From assembly GCF_016805305.1 (NCBI RefSeq), contig NZ_JAERQN010000011.1:124001-188000 (forward strand): DNA of 64,000 nt, written 5' to 3'. Position numbers and translations under genes: made by a program. Below are positions 44,354-53,169 of this stretch, piece after piece. Below the pieces are notes generated by a model. That model saw nothing but the letters and a program-made list of their open reading frames with translations. It did no database searches and was not told where the DNA came from. The number at the start of each line of letters is the position of its first letter. Within the stretch, counting starts at the first letter, position 1. This DNA comes from Falsiroseomonas ponticola. GTDB taxonomy: Bacteria > Pseudomonadota > Alphaproteobacteria > Acetobacterales > Acetobacteraceae.

Positions 44354-45277
44354 ATGAGCTCAGATCAGCGTCTGCAATTCGATGCTATTTTGGCGTCTGA
44401 AAATCTCCACGCTTTCTTGACGGATGATAAGGATCGCGACCGCTGGATCTATCAGAACGCAGAGGAAATGCAGGCGCTTTTGGTAATCGATGCGACGTTG
44501 AGGCTTGTCCATGACGCGGTTGCTTTATCGGCGACGATCGATGCAACTGAAGCCGCCTTCTACCTCAGGCATGGCGTAGGGCGGCGCCTTAAGTTTATCT
44601 GGCATGCGCTTCGGCGAATTTATTACACAGCACCACCGCAACGAGAGCGTCCGCTTGATACCAACGAAGTCGAAGACCTCTCGGTCGACCTCAACGTGAT
44701 TTATATCAATGTAAGGGGTGTGGTTGATAATTTTTCCTGGGCGGTCGCAAATGCGTTTGGTGCTGTGCCTGGTAGGGAATTGAAGCTGCAATCGATCGAT
44801 ATTTTTAACGCCGCGTTCCAGGCAGCTATTCCAGCGCGCAGTCTGTACGCCGCATGTGAGCCATTCAAGGCTTGGTATCGTGCAGTTAAGCTGCTTCGCG
44901 ATCCTAGCGCCCACCGGATCCCTTTGTCTGTGGTGCCTGCGGTGTTGGATGTCGGCGCGACAGCCGAGTATGCTCGATATGAGAGCTTGCTCAAAGAGCG
45001 CTGGATTGAAATAACACCGCTATTGTCGGAAGAGACGAAAAGCAGTGACATCGCGGAAACTACGGCTTCGGCGACGAGGATACACGGTCAGCTACTTGAA
45101 GAGATTGCGCGGCTGCAAAGTGCGCGCGATCGGGTCGGTCGGTTTCCAAGCCTTTTTGTTCATCACCCTAACGAGCCGGCGATGACAATTTATCCTACAA
45201 TCTTTGAAGACGTAGCACAGTTAATACTGTTTTCCAAGCAGTGCTTGGCGAATTTGGCCGCAAGACGCCCAGATTAG
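44354..45277 (+). CDS. Unknown protein, AT-richer, probably horizontally acquired
   Basis: Protein of 307 residues without signal peptide, membrane segment or recognised domain. It is mostly helical in appearance, with EDLSVDLNVIYINVRGVVDN in the middle and a late segment HGQLLEEIARLQSARDRVGR near residue 240 that could be a short coiled coil. Base composition and codon use are clearly more AT-rich than every neighbour (many codons such as TTT, TTA, GAT, GAA). GAGGCGGAG precedes the ATG. Alone between the fusA terminator and the maoC-like gene, it looks like an inserted cargo gene. Function not assigned; a defence or stress role is only a guess from its isolation. Confidence 0.75.
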   Translation: MSSDQRLQFDAILASENLHAFLTDDKDRDRWIYQNAEEMQALLVIDATLRLVHDAVALSATIDATEAAFYLRHGVGRRLKFIWHALRRIYYTAPPQRERPLDTNEVEDLSVDLNVIYINVRGVVDNFSWAVANAFGAVPGRELKLQSIDIFNAAFQAAIPARSLYAACEPFKAWYRAVKLLRDPSAHRIPLSVVPAVLDVGATAEYARYESLLKERWIEITPLLSEETKSSDIAETTASATRIHGQLLEEIARLQSARDRVGRFPSLFVHHPNEPAMTIYPTIFEDVAQLILFSKQCLANLAARRPD

Positions 45278-45312
45278 TCACAGTGTAGTAATTGCGTTAT
45301 GCAGCCGGTCGC

Positions 45313-45756
45313 CTACCGCTTCATGAAGTGCGTCGCCACCGCGTCCAGCACCACCGCGCCATTGTCCACGCGCCGCAGCAGGTAGCGCAGCTTCGCGATC
45401 CCCATCTCCGGCTTGCTGCGGGAGGGCCGGATCTCCACGACCGACAGCGTGAAGGACACCTCCGTGTCCGGCGGCAGCGGCGCCGGCCAGGCCAGCTCCA
45501 TGCCCCCGCCGGCCAGGTTGATCCGGCCGATCAGCCCGCTCCGCACCAGGTGCCCGATGGCGGAGGACAGGGTGTGCAGCCCGGACGCCACCAGCCCGCC
45601 GAAGATCGACGTCTTCGCCGCTTCCTCATCCAGGTGGAAGTATTGCGGGTCGTACTTCCCGGCGAAGTCCAGCACCTCCTGCCGCGGCAGGGCGTAGCGG
45701 CCGAGGTCGAATTCCTGGCCGGGCGTCAGCTCATCGAGCGAATTCAGCGGTTCCAT
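45313..45756 (-). CDS. MaoC-family hydratase (R-specific enoyl-CoA hydratase-like)
   Basis: Hotdog-fold protein of 147 residues. The hydratase motif YDPQYFHLDEEAAKTSIFGG near residue 35-54 has the Asp and His of the catalytic dyad, followed by LVASGLHTLSS near 55. Such proteins hydrate enoyl-CoA or act on mesaconyl-CoA-type thioesters in the cytoplasm. It lies 35 bases after the AT-rich gene in the opposite direction and is transcribed toward it. The tct operon lies upstream on the same strand, with a gap of 34 bases, so they could be cotranscribed. The substrate is not clear. Confidence 0.9.
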   Translation of the reverse strand: MEPLNSLDELTPGQEFDLGRYALPRQEVLDFAGKYDPQYFHLDEEAAKTSIFGGLVASGLHTLSSAIGHLVRSGLIGRINLAGGGMELAWPAPLPPDTEVSFTLSVVEIRPSRSKPEMGIAKLRYLLRRVDNGAVVLDAVATHFMKR

Positions 45757-45790
45757 GGGGGCGCAGGGTAGGGGGCTCCCCGCCCCCTTG

Positions 45791-47284
45791 TCACGCCGCC
45801 CGCGGCCGCATGCCCCGCTGCACCGCGCGGCCGATCATCACCAGCCAGATCACGATGGTGGCGACGCCCAGCACGCCCGCGATCGGGCGCATGAAGAACT
45901 CGATCGCCGCGCCATCCGCCTTGATCATGGACTGGACGAAGGTCTGTTCCAGCATCTCCCCCAGCACCAGGCCCAGGATCAGTGGCGCCACGGGGATGCC
46001 ATGCTCCTCCAGGAACCAGCCGAACAGGCCCATCACCAGCATCAGCGCCACGCCATAGAGGCTGTTGGTCATGGCGAAGCTGCCGACCAGGCAGAAGAGC
46101 AGGATGATCGGCAGCAGCAGGTTCTTCGGCACCCGCAGGATCTGCCGCGCCGACTTGATGGCCGCCCAGCCGAGCGGGAGCATGATGATGTTGGCCAGGA
46201 TGAAGATCAGGAACACCGCGTAGATCAGCTGCGGATTCTCCTGGAACACGGTCGGGCCCGGGTTCATCCCCTTCATGTAGAGCACGCCGATGACGATGGC
46301 CGTGATGCTGTCCCCCGGGATGCCGAAGACCAGCGCGGGAATCCAGGCACCGCCCAGCGCCGAGTTGTTGGCGGAGGTGCTGTCCACGATGCCCTCGACA
46401 TGCCCGGTGCCGAACTTCTCCGGCTCCTTCGAGAAGCGCTTGGAGACGGCGTAGCTGATCCAGGCCGCGATATCCGCCCCCGCGCCCGGCAGCGCGCCGA
46501 TCGCGGTGCCGAGCAGGCTGCCGCGGAGGAAGTTGAACCAGTAGCGACGGAAGACGGCGCCGACGCCGCGGAAGATGTTCCCCACCTCCTGCGCCACCAT
46601 CCGCCCCGCGGCATCGATGCTGACGGCGCCGCGCATCAGCTCGCTCACCGCGAACATGCCGATCAGCGTGGGCACGAAGTTGATGCCGGACATCAGGTCC
46701 ACGTCGCCGAAGGTGAAGCGCGGATAGCCGGCGGCGGGGTCGATGCCGACGGTCGCCAGCAGCAGCCCGATGAACAGCGAGAGAAAACCCTTCACCGGAT
46801 CGGCATTCGTCATGAACACCGCGCAGGTCAGGCCGAGGCAGGCGAGCCAGAAATACTCGTAGGAGGAGAAGTTGATGGCGACCTCGGCCAGCAGCGGCGC
46901 GCAGGCGATCAGCACCGCGACGCCGACCAGCCCGCCGGCGACGGAGAAGACCAGGTTCACCCCGAGATTGAGGTTGAGCTGCCCCTTCTGCGTCATCGCA
47001 TAGGATTCGTCGGTATAGGCGGCGGAAGCCGGCGTGCCCGGCATGCGCAGCATCGCCGCCGGGATGTCGCCCGCGAAGATCGCCATGGCCGTCGCGGTGA
47101 CGATGGCACCCAGCGCCGGCACCGGCGACATGAAGAAGGTGACGGGCACCAGCAGCGCCGTCGCCATGGTGGCGGTCAGCCCCGGCATGGCGCCGACGAA
47201 CATGCCGAACACCGCGGAGGCCGCGATGACCGCCAGCACGAAGGGATCGAGGACGAGGCCGATGGCCTGGATCAGCGGGTCCAT
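45791..47284 (-). CDS. tctA: Tripartite tricarboxylate transporter large membrane subunit TctA
   Basis: Inner-membrane protein of 497 residues with about 11-12 membrane segments. FVGAMPGLTATMATALLVPVT near residue 29 and TAIGALPGAGADIAAWISYA near 225 are the conserved re-entrant GxPG motifs. AIFAGDIPAAMLRMPGTPASA near 68 also fits. Works with TctB and a periplasmic TctC receptor in cation-driven uptake of carboxylates. Start ATG shares one base with the tctB stop (TGATG). Receptor, small and large subunit genes lie in the usual order tctC-tctB-tctA. Confidence 0.96.
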   Translation of the reverse strand: MDPLIQAIGLVLDPFVLAVIAASAVFGMFVGAMPGLTATMATALLVPVTFFMSPVPALGAIVTATAMAIFAGDIPAAMLRMPGTPASAAYTDESYAMTQKGQLNLNLGVNLVFSVAGGLVGVAVLIACAPLLAEVAINFSSYEYFWLACLGLTCAVFMTNADPVKGFLSLFIGLLLATVGIDPAAGYPRFTFGDVDLMSGINFVPTLIGMFAVSELMRGAVSIDAAGRMVAQEVGNIFRGVGAVFRRYWFNFLRGSLLGTAIGALPGAGADIAAWISYAVSKRFSKEPEKFGTGHVEGIVDSTSANNSALGGAWIPALVFGIPGDSITAIVIGVLYMKGMNPGPTVFQENPQLIYAVFLIFILANIIMLPLGWAAIKSARQILRVPKNLLLPIILLFCLVGSFAMTNSLYGVALMLVMGLFGWFLEEHGIPVAPLILGLVLGEMLEQTFVQSMIKADGAAIEFFMRPIAGVLGVATIVIWLVMIGRAVQRGMRPRAA

Positions 47285-47748
47285 CAGAGGAAGGGGTCCA
47301 TCAGGCCACGGGGCAGGGGCACGCGCATCATCACCGCGAAGAACCAGTGCACCAGCAGCGTCATGCCCGCCGCGACGGGCAGCGCCACCACCGGCCGCGC
47401 CCGGAACCACAGGAACAGCGCCATCAGCAGCAGGAAGGCCGTCGGGATGAAGCCCAGCGGGTCACTCGCCAGGATGTAGAACAGGGCGGCGGCGGGGATG
47501 GCGAGGAAGGAGACCAGGCGCGCGGGCTCCCGCACCCAGGCCTCCGCCACCACCAGCCCGCCCCGCGCCCGGATGCCGCGCAGCACCAGCAGGGCGGCGC
47601 AGACGGCGATGCCGACGGCCAGGATGCGCGGGAACAGGTTGGGGCCGTAATCCTGGCCCGGGAAGGCGGGGAAGAAGGTGGTCAGCCACCAGACCCACCC
47701 CGCGAAGCCCAGCAGGATGGCGCCGAGAAGGGCATCGTTCAGTCGCAT
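47284..47748 (-). CDS. tctB: Tripartite tricarboxylate transporter small membrane subunit TctB
   Basis: Small membrane protein of 154 residues with four predicted membrane segments: LLGAILLGFAGWVWWLTTFF near 7-26, LFPRILAVGIAVCAALLVL near 38, LVSFLAIPAAALFYIL near 78, and the C-terminal pair around TAFLLLMALFLW and ALPVAAGMTLLVHWFF. The PGQDYGPNLFPRIL loop near 31 is typical of TctB. It pairs with TctA. The gap to tctC is 27 bases. Confidence 0.93.
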   Translation of the reverse strand: MRLNDALLGAILLGFAGWVWWLTTFFPAFPGQDYGPNLFPRILAVGIAVCAALLVLRGIRARGGLVVAEAWVREPARLVSFLAIPAAALFYILASDPLGFIPTAFLLLMALFLWFRARPVVALPVAAGMTLLVHWFFAVMMRVPLPRGLMDPFL

Positions 47749-47775
47749 GGCATCGGCCCCTCGGCGCCGGCCCGC

Positions 47776-48762
47776 TCAGCCGCGGGCCAGGCCGGCGGCG
47801 CGCATGGCGTCGCCCATCGCCTTGTCGGCTTCCGCCATGAAGCTGGTGAAATGCGCCTGGTCGCCCCACACCACGCCGAAGCCGCGGCTCGCCATGAACT
47901 CCTTGTATTCGTTGCTGTCATAGGCCTTCTTCAGGCTCTCGATCAGCCGCTGCTGGACGTCCTGCGGCATGTTCCGCGGCCCCGCGATGCCGCGCCAGGC
48001 GCCGGTGGAGTAGTTGATGCCGAGCGTCTCGTTCAGCGTCGGCACCTGCGCGAACATCGGGTTCCGCTGCGGCGCCATGATGGCCAGCGACTTGGCGCGC
48101 CCCGCATCGATCATCGCCCGCGCCTCGGGGACGGAGCAGGTGACGATGTCCACGCCGCCCGCCGCCAGTTCCTGCATCGCCGGCGCCGCGCCGTTGGAGG
48201 GCACCCAGCGCACATGGTCGCCGCGCAGCCCCATCGCCTGCAGCCAGCCCACCAGCGCCAGGTGCCAGATGCCGCCCTGGCCCGTGCCGCTGGCGCGGAA
48301 GCGCCCGGCGGGCGCGGCCTTGATGGCATCCGCCAGCGCCTTGATGTCGGCATGGGGCGAATTCTGCGCCACCTGCACGCCCGGCGGATCCTCGTTCAGC
48401 AGGGCGAGCGGCGTGTAGCTGCTGGGCTTCAGCTCCGTCAGGCCCTGCCAGTGCATCATGGCGATCTCGACCGTGATCATCCCGATCGTGTAGCCATCGG
48501 GGGCGGCCGTCGCGATGGCGCTGTGGCCCACCACGCCCGAACCGCCGGTGCGGTTCACCACGTTCACGGGCTGGCCGAGGTCGCGTTCCAGCAGGCTGCC
48601 CACGATGCGCGCGGTGGCGTCCGTGCCGCCGCCGGCGCCCCAGGGGACGATCATCTGGATGGGCCGGTTCGGCCAGCGCGGCTGCGCCAGGGCCGGCAGG
48701 GCCAGGCCGGCGGCGCCAAGGCCGGACGCGGCCAGCAGGGTGCGGCGGTTCACGCGGATCAT
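47776..48762 (-). CDS. tctC: Tripartite tricarboxylate transporter substrate-binding protein TctC
   Basis: Bug/TctC receptor of 328 residues and the only one here with its membrane partners. The signal MIRVNRRTLLAASGLGAAGL has a twin-Arg-like start, cleaved near ALAQP. Family motifs: WPNRPIQMIVPWGAGGGTDAT near residue 30-50, VVNRTGGSGVVGHSAIA near 68, GTGQGGIWHLALVGWLQ near 158. First gene of tctCBA. The ligand is likely a di- or tricarboxylate but cannot be named. Confidence 0.94.
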   Translation of the reverse strand: MIRVNRRTLLAASGLGAAGLALPALAQPRWPNRPIQMIVPWGAGGGTDATARIVGSLLERDLGQPVNVVNRTGGSGVVGHSAIATAAPDGYTIGMITVEIAMMHWQGLTELKPSSYTPLALLNEDPPGVQVAQNSPHADIKALADAIKAAPAGRFRASGTGQGGIWHLALVGWLQAMGLRGDHVRWVPSNGAAPAMQELAAGGVDIVTCSVPEARAMIDAGRAKSLAIMAPQRNPMFAQVPTLNETLGINYSTGAWRGIAGPRNMPQDVQQRLIESLKKAYDSNEYKEFMASRGFGVVWGDQAHFTSFMAEADKAMGDAMRAAGLARG

Positions 48763-48836
48763 CGTGCTTTCCTCCCGTTGCGCTGCCGATGACCCGGCGC
48801 GCTTGCGGGAAGGCTATGCGCGATACCGCCGCCGCA

Positions 48837-49280
48837 TCAAGCGCGCGGGGCGGCGGCGGGCCTCACGATCAGCAGCGTCCCGTCCACGCCCTCGACCCGC
48901 ACGCTCTCCCCGACCGCGGGAGCCGCCGCGTCGCGCGGCAGCCGCGCCGCCCAGTCGCTGTCGCCGAGCCGGACGCGCAGCGCATGCTCATCGGCCTGGA
49001 TGACGGTGGCGTGCCGCCCGACCAGCCCGGCCTCCGGCGCGTTCACGCGATGCGCCGTGCCCTCCGCCCGCCGCTTGAAGCGCAGCGAAAGCAACACGCC
49101 CCCCGCCAGCAGCAGCAGGAAGATCGCGACCTCCGCCGCGAAGCCGGGGTCGCGCAGCAGCACGACCAGCCCCGTGCCGATGGCCGCGATCCCGGCCCAG
49201 AGGAACCAGACCCCCGGCAGCAGCAATTCGGCGCCGAGCCCGACGAGCCCGGCCAGGATCCAGATCAGCCCCGGTTCCAC
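48837..49280 (-). CDS. NfeD-like membrane protein
   Basis: Protein of 147 residues with an N-terminal hydrophobic region (three close segments, residues 4-70: IWILAGLVGLGAELLLPGVWF, IAAIGTGLVVLL, VAIFLLLLAGGVLL), then a C-terminal OB-fold (VNAPEAGLVGRHATVIQ and LGDSDWAARLP). This is the short NfeD type that partners with stomatins in membrane quality control. GTG start 49280 overlaps the stomatin gene by 16 bases, the usual order stomatin-NfeD. The protease part of long NfeD proteins is absent. Confidence 0.9.
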   Translation of the reverse strand: MEPGLIWILAGLVGLGAELLLPGVWFLWAGIAAIGTGLVVLLRDPGFAAEVAIFLLLLAGGVLLSLRFKRRAEGTAHRVNAPEAGLVGRHATVIQADEHALRVRLGDSDWAARLPRDAAAPAVGESVRVEGVDGTLLIVRPAAAPRA

Positions 49281-50215
49281 GGGCTCACCCCCGGCACCGT
49301 CGGCGCGGCGGGCGGCGGGGAGCCCGCGGGCGGCGGCCCGGCGCGCAGCAGCTCCATCGCCTGGGTGATGCCCCCGGCCAGGGAGGCGCTTTCCATCGGC
49401 ACCACCACGAGCTTGGAGGCCGGGTTGCCCGCCAGCGATTCGAAGGCCTTCACATATTGCTGGGCGATGAAGTAGCGCAGCGCGTCGGACCCCGCGCCGG
49501 CCGCCGCTTCCGCCACCATGCGCGTGGCGTTGGCTTCCGCCTGGGCCAGCGCCTCCCGCGCCTCCGCGTCGCGCAGCGCGGCGTCGCGCCGCCCCTCGGC
49601 CTGCAGCACCAGCGCCTGCTTGTCGCCCTCCGCCTTCGCCACGCTGGCGCGGCGCTCGCGCTCCGCCGTCATCTGCAGGTTCATGGCGCGGATCAGGTTC
49701 TCCGGCGGCTCGATCTTGCGGATCTCGACGCGGCTGACCTTGGCGCCCCAGGCCTCCGTCGCGCCATCGAGGATGCTGAGCAGCGAGGTGTTGATCCGGT
49801 CGCGCGACGACAGCGTCTGGTCCAGGTCCATCTCGCCGATCACGGCGCGGATGTTGGTCATGGCCATCGCCACCAGCGCCTGCTTCAGGTCCTGCACCGC
49901 ATAGGCCGCCTTGGCCGGGTCCATGACGCGGTAATAGACGATGCCGTCCACGGCGACGGAGGCATTGTCCTTGGTGATGACGGACTGCTCCGGGATGTCG
50001 AGCACCACTTCCTGCACGTTCAGCTTCCGCCCGATGCCATCGACATAGGGGATGATGAGGTTGAGGCCCGGCTGCAGCAGCCGCGTGAAGGCGCCGAAGC
50101 GCTCCACCGACCAGACCTCCCCCTGCGGCACGGTGCGGACGCCCTTCGCCACGGTGACGACGGCCAGGACGAGGATGATGACGAGGATGATGGTGGCGAG
50201 CGGTATCTCGGGCAT
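49265..50215 (-). CDS. SPFH/stomatin-like protein
   Basis: Membrane-anchored band-7 protein of 316 residues. One N-terminal membrane helix (IPLATIILVIILVLAVVTVA, residue 4-23) is followed by VPQGEVWSVERFGAFTRLLQPG near 31-52 and the SPFH domain with VDGIVYYRVMDPAKAAYAV near 98. The long C-terminal helix (about 190-250, rich in Glu, Ala and Lys) forms a coiled coil for oligomers. QmcA-type proteins of this kind stabilise membrane proteases. ATG 50215 has GGAGG seven bases upstream. Operon with NfeD. Confidence 0.93.
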   Translation of the reverse strand: MPEIPLATIILVIILVLAVVTVAKGVRTVPQGEVWSVERFGAFTRLLQPGLNLIIPYVDGIGRKLNVQEVVLDIPEQSVITKDNASVAVDGIVYYRVMDPAKAAYAVQDLKQALVAMAMTNIRAVIGEMDLDQTLSSRDRINTSLLSILDGATEAWGAKVSRVEIRKIEPPENLIRAMNLQMTAERERRASVAKAEGDKQALVLQAEGRRDAALRDAEAREALAQAEANATRMVAEAAAGAGSDALRYFIAQQYVKAFESLAGNPASKLVVVPMESASLAGGITQAMELLRAGPPPAGSPPPAAPTVPGVSPWNRG

Positions 50216-50362
50216 GCGGCAACCTCCGGGGATTCGACTCCACCTGTGCCCGATATCATCGGCCGCGAATGCGGCGCATGCATGACGTTCGCGTGTCTTG
50301 TCCTGCATCAAGGCGGCGGCGTCCCGCCCGGTCCAGGCTGCCACCCGTCAGGAAACGGGGGA

Positions 50363-51820
50363 ATGGCGATGCAGGGCTGGATGAGGATGGCGGCGCCGGT
50401 GCTGCTGGCGGTGGCGCTGGCGCTGCTGCCGGCGCCGGCGGGCCTGGCGCCGCATGCCTGGCTCTACTTCGCGATCTTCGCCGGCGTGGTGCTGGCGCTG
50501 GTGCTGGAACCCATCCCCGGCGCGCTGATCGGGCTGACGGGCGTGACGCTCATCGCGCTGCTCGCCCCCTGGGTGCTCTACGGGCCCGCGGAGCTGGCGC
50601 GGCCGGGCTTCCGCCCCGCCACCGCCTCGCTCACCTGGGCGCTGTCGGGCTTCAGCAACGCCACGGTCTGGCTGATCTTCGCCGCCTTCATGTTCGCGCT
50701 GGGCTACGAGAAATCGGGCCTCGGCCGGCGCATCGCGCTGCTGCTGGTGCGCGCCATGGGCCGGCGGACGCTGACGCTGGGCTACGCCATCGCCTTCGCG
50801 GACCTGGCGCTGTCGCCCTTCACGCCGAGCAACACGGCACGCTCCGGCGGCACCATCTATCCGGTCATCCGCAACCTGCCGCCGCTCTATGGCAGCCTGC
50901 CCAACGATCCCTCCGCGCGGCGGGTCGGCGGCTATGTCATGTGGACGGCCATCGCCGCCACCTGCGTCACCTCCTCCATGTTCCTCACCGCGCTGGCGCC
51001 GAACCTGCTGGCGGTGGAACTGGCCAGCCGCACCGCGCGCGTGACCATCACCTGGTTCGAATGGTTCCTGGCCTTCGCCCCGGTGGGCCTGGTGCTGCTG
51101 CTGGCCGTGCCGGCGCTGGCCTGGAAGCTCTACCCGCCCGAGGTGACGGAGGGGCAGGAGGTCGTGGCCTGGGCCGGGGAGGAGCTGCGCCGCATGGGCG
51201 GCCTGACGCGGAAGGAGGTCACGCTCGGCCTCCTCGTCGTGGCGGCGCTCGCCCTCTGGGTCTTCGGCGAGCCGGCCTTCAACGGCACCACCGTGGGCCT
51301 GGCGGTCTTCGCCGCCATCGTGCTGACCGGCATCGCCAGCTGGGACGACGTGCTGGCCAACAGGCAGGCCTGGAACACGCTGACCTGGTTCGCGACGCTG
51401 GTGGCGCTGGCCGGCGGGCTGGCGCAGGTGGGCTTCGTGACCTGGTTCGCGGGCAAGGTGGGCGGCGCCGTCGCCGGCGTCTCCCCCATGGTCGCGCTGG
51501 TGGCGCTGGTGGTCGTCTTCTACCTGGCCCACTACGCCTTCGCCTCCGTCACCGCCCATGTCACGGCGCTGCTGCCGGTGATGCTGACGGTGGGCGCCGC
51601 CGTGCCGGGGATGGACCTGAAGGCGCTGACGCTGGCCCTCGTGCTCACCCTCGGCATCATGGGAATCCTGACGCCCTACGCGACGGGGCCGAGCCCGGTC
51701 TATTACGGCAGCGGCTACCTGCCGTCCCGCGACTACTGGCGGCTCGGCGCCGTCTTCGGGGCGCTGTTCCTGGTCGTCTTCCTGGTGGTGGGCATCCCCT
51801 GGATCATGCTGATCCGCTAG
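50363..51820 (+). CDS. SLC13/DASS-family anion (dicarboxylate) transporter
   Basis: Integral membrane symporter of 485 residues, about 12 membrane segments. The paired SNT-type motifs are visible: ALSPFTPSNTARSGGTIYPV near residue 150-170 and TPYATGPSPVYYGSGYLPS near 436-454, the sodium and substrate sites. LEPIPGALIGLTG near 48 opens the family. It resembles CitT/TtdT exchangers, so a dicarboxylate such as tartrate, succinate or citrate is likely. ATG 50363 chosen; a second Met two codons later is possible. It is divergent from the stomatin gene. Confidence 0.93.
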   Translation: MAMQGWMRMAAPVLLAVALALLPAPAGLAPHAWLYFAIFAGVVLALVLEPIPGALIGLTGVTLIALLAPWVLYGPAELARPGFRPATASLTWALSGFSNATVWLIFAAFMFALGYEKSGLGRRIALLLVRAMGRRTLTLGYAIAFADLALSPFTPSNTARSGGTIYPVIRNLPPLYGSLPNDPSARRVGGYVMWTAIAATCVTSSMFLTALAPNLLAVELASRTARVTITWFEWFLAFAPVGLVLLLAVPALAWKLYPPEVTEGQEVVAWAGEELRRMGGLTRKEVTLGLLVVAALALWVFGEPAFNGTTVGLAVFAAIVLTGIASWDDVLANRQAWNTLTWFATLVALAGGLAQVGFVTWFAGKVGGAVAGVSPMVALVALVVVFYLAHYAFASVTAHVTALLPVMLTVGAAVPGMDLKALTLALVLTLGIMGILTPYATGPSPVYYGSGYLPSRDYWRLGAVFGALFLVVFLVVGIPWIMLIR

Positions 51821-51889
51821 CCCGACCGAATCCCTTGGCCGGATCGGCCAGGGGGGCCTAGCCTCGGCGGGCTCCGCCGGGCTGCCCGC

Positions 51890-52759
51890 ATGACCGATCC
51901 CTCCACCCCGAAGCCCGCCCCCTGGCTCCGCGTGCTCCGCCTTCCGCCGGTCCGCCTGGTGCTGCTGGGCGGGCTGCTCTTTGCCATGCTGGTGATGAGC
52001 AACGACGTCATGCTGGCCTTCGCGGGCCAGCCGATCCGCGCGGCCGCGGCCGCCGCCGGCATGGGGGCGCTCGGCCTCGCTGCCTATGCCGCCTTCGTCC
52101 GCTTCATCGAGGGTCGCGGCGTGAGCGAACTCGCCCTGCCGCCGCTGCGCCGGGACCTGCCGGTCGGCCTCGCGATCGGCGCCGGGCTCTACGCCGCCTG
52201 CGTGCTGATCCTGATGCTGCCCGGCATCTACCAGGTCGAGGGCCTGAACCCCTGGGCCTTCCTGCTGCCCGCGATCGCCATGGCGATCAGCTCCGGCATC
52301 TTCGAGGAGCTGCTCTTCCGCGGCGCGCTGTTCCGCATCCTGGAGGAGATGGCCGGCAGCTGGATCGCCCTCATCCTCTCCTCCCTCGTCTTCGGCTTCA
52401 TGCACCTGCTGAACCCCGCGGCCACGGTGCTCGGCGCGCTGTTCATCAGCATCGAGGCCGGGCTGCTGCTGGCCGCCGCCTATGTGCTCACGCGCCGCCT
52501 CTGGCTCGGCATCGGCTTCCACATGGCGTGGAACTACACGCAATCCGCCATCTTCTCGGGCGTCGTCTCCGGCGGCGTCACCGCCCCCGGCCTCATCCGC
52601 CCGCGCATCGAGGGGCCGGTGGCGCTGACGGGCGGCAGCTTCGGCCTGGAGGCGTCGCTGGTCGCCTTCCTGCTCTGCACCGCGACGGGCGTGGTGCTGC
52701 TGGCCCTGGCCATCCGCCAGGGCCGGATGCGGCCCCCGCCGTGGCGCCGCGGGGGCTGA
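51890..52759 (+). CDS. CPBP-family intramembrane glutamic endopeptidase
   Basis: Membrane protein of 289 residues with about seven or eight segments. The CPBP/Abi active-site motifs are in order: FEELLFRGALFR near residue 142 (EExxxR), FGFMHLLNP near 168 (FxxxH), and GFHMAWNYTQS near 210 (HxxxN). Members cleave membrane-bound substrates or process small peptides. The catalytic Glu pair and His are kept. It is 69 bases downstream of the DASS gene and convergent with the HPF-like gene, ten bases apart. The natural substrate is unknown. Confidence 0.92.
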   Translation: MTDPSTPKPAPWLRVLRLPPVRLVLLGGLLFAMLVMSNDVMLAFAGQPIRAAAAAAGMGALGLAAYAAFVRFIEGRGVSELALPPLRRDLPVGLAIGAGLYAACVLILMLPGIYQVEGLNPWAFLLPAIAMAISSGIFEELLFRGALFRILEEMAGSWIALILSSLVFGFMHLLNPAATVLGALFISIEAGLLLAAAYVLTRRLWLGIGFHMAWNYTQSAIFSGVVSGGVTAPGLIRPRIEGPVALTGGSFGLEASLVAFLLCTATGVVLLALAIRQGRMRPPPWRRGG

Positions 52760-52769
52760 CCCGCGCGTC

Positions 52770-53123
52770 TCAGCCGGGGTCGGCCGTGCGGATGCTCTCC
52801 GCGCCCTTGTGGTCCATCCGCCGGCCGAGCGTGGTGTCCAGCTGGCGGGACGCCTTCTGCAGCGCGCCCACCAGCGCCTGCTTCACCGTATCGGCCTCAT
52901 GCGTCACCGCCATCGGCCTGGCGTTGGCGGGCCGCGCCTCGATCATGCAGCGCTTGTCGGTGCCGCCCTTCTCCGCGTTCACGTCGTTGATGTGGACCTC
53001 GACGCGGGTCAGGTGCTGGGCGAAGCGGCCGAGCTGCCCTTCCACCTTCTCCTGCACCCGCTCCACCAGCGCGGCGCTGCCATTGGTGTCGTTGTCCGTG
53101 TTGACCTGGACCAGCATGCGCAT
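52770..53123 (-). CDS. HPF/RaiA-like ribosome-associated protein (S30AE domain)
   Basis: Protein of 117 residues with an S30AE-like fold: RMLVQVNTDNDTNGSAALVER at the N-terminus, then RVEVHINDVNAEKGGTDKRC near residue 40-59. Such factors bind the small subunit decoding centre and help ribosomes hibernate. The length is that of the short form; the long C-terminal dimer domain is absent. It lacks part of the usual N-terminus, so it may be a divergent subfamily. Start ATG 53123 with CGGGAGA upstream. It lies after the NuoF-like gene, 46 bases away, on the same strand. Confidence 0.8.
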   Translation of the reverse strand: MRMLVQVNTDNDTNGSAALVERVQEKVEGQLGRFAQHLTRVEVHINDVNAEKGGTDKRCMIEARPANARPMAVTHEADTVKQALVGALQKASRQLDTTLGRRMDHKGAESIRTADPG

Positions 53124-53169
53124 TCTCCCGGTTGCTTGGGGGGGCAACGCCCGGAAGCGCCGAGGGTTG

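Noticed and set aside
44230..45312. Prophage or transposon around the AT-rich gene
   Set aside because: No integrase, transposase, target-site duplication or tRNA was found, so only horizontal gain of one gene can be suggested.
50348..52543. A 731-codon open frame antisense to the DASS and CPBP genes
   Set aside because: The product is a charged low-complexity sequence; both plus-strand genes have convincing motifs.
52748..52765. CGCGGG/CCCGCG hairpin between CPBP and HPF-like genes as terminator
   Set aside because: The stem is short and no T-run follows; GC-rich sequence makes such stems common.
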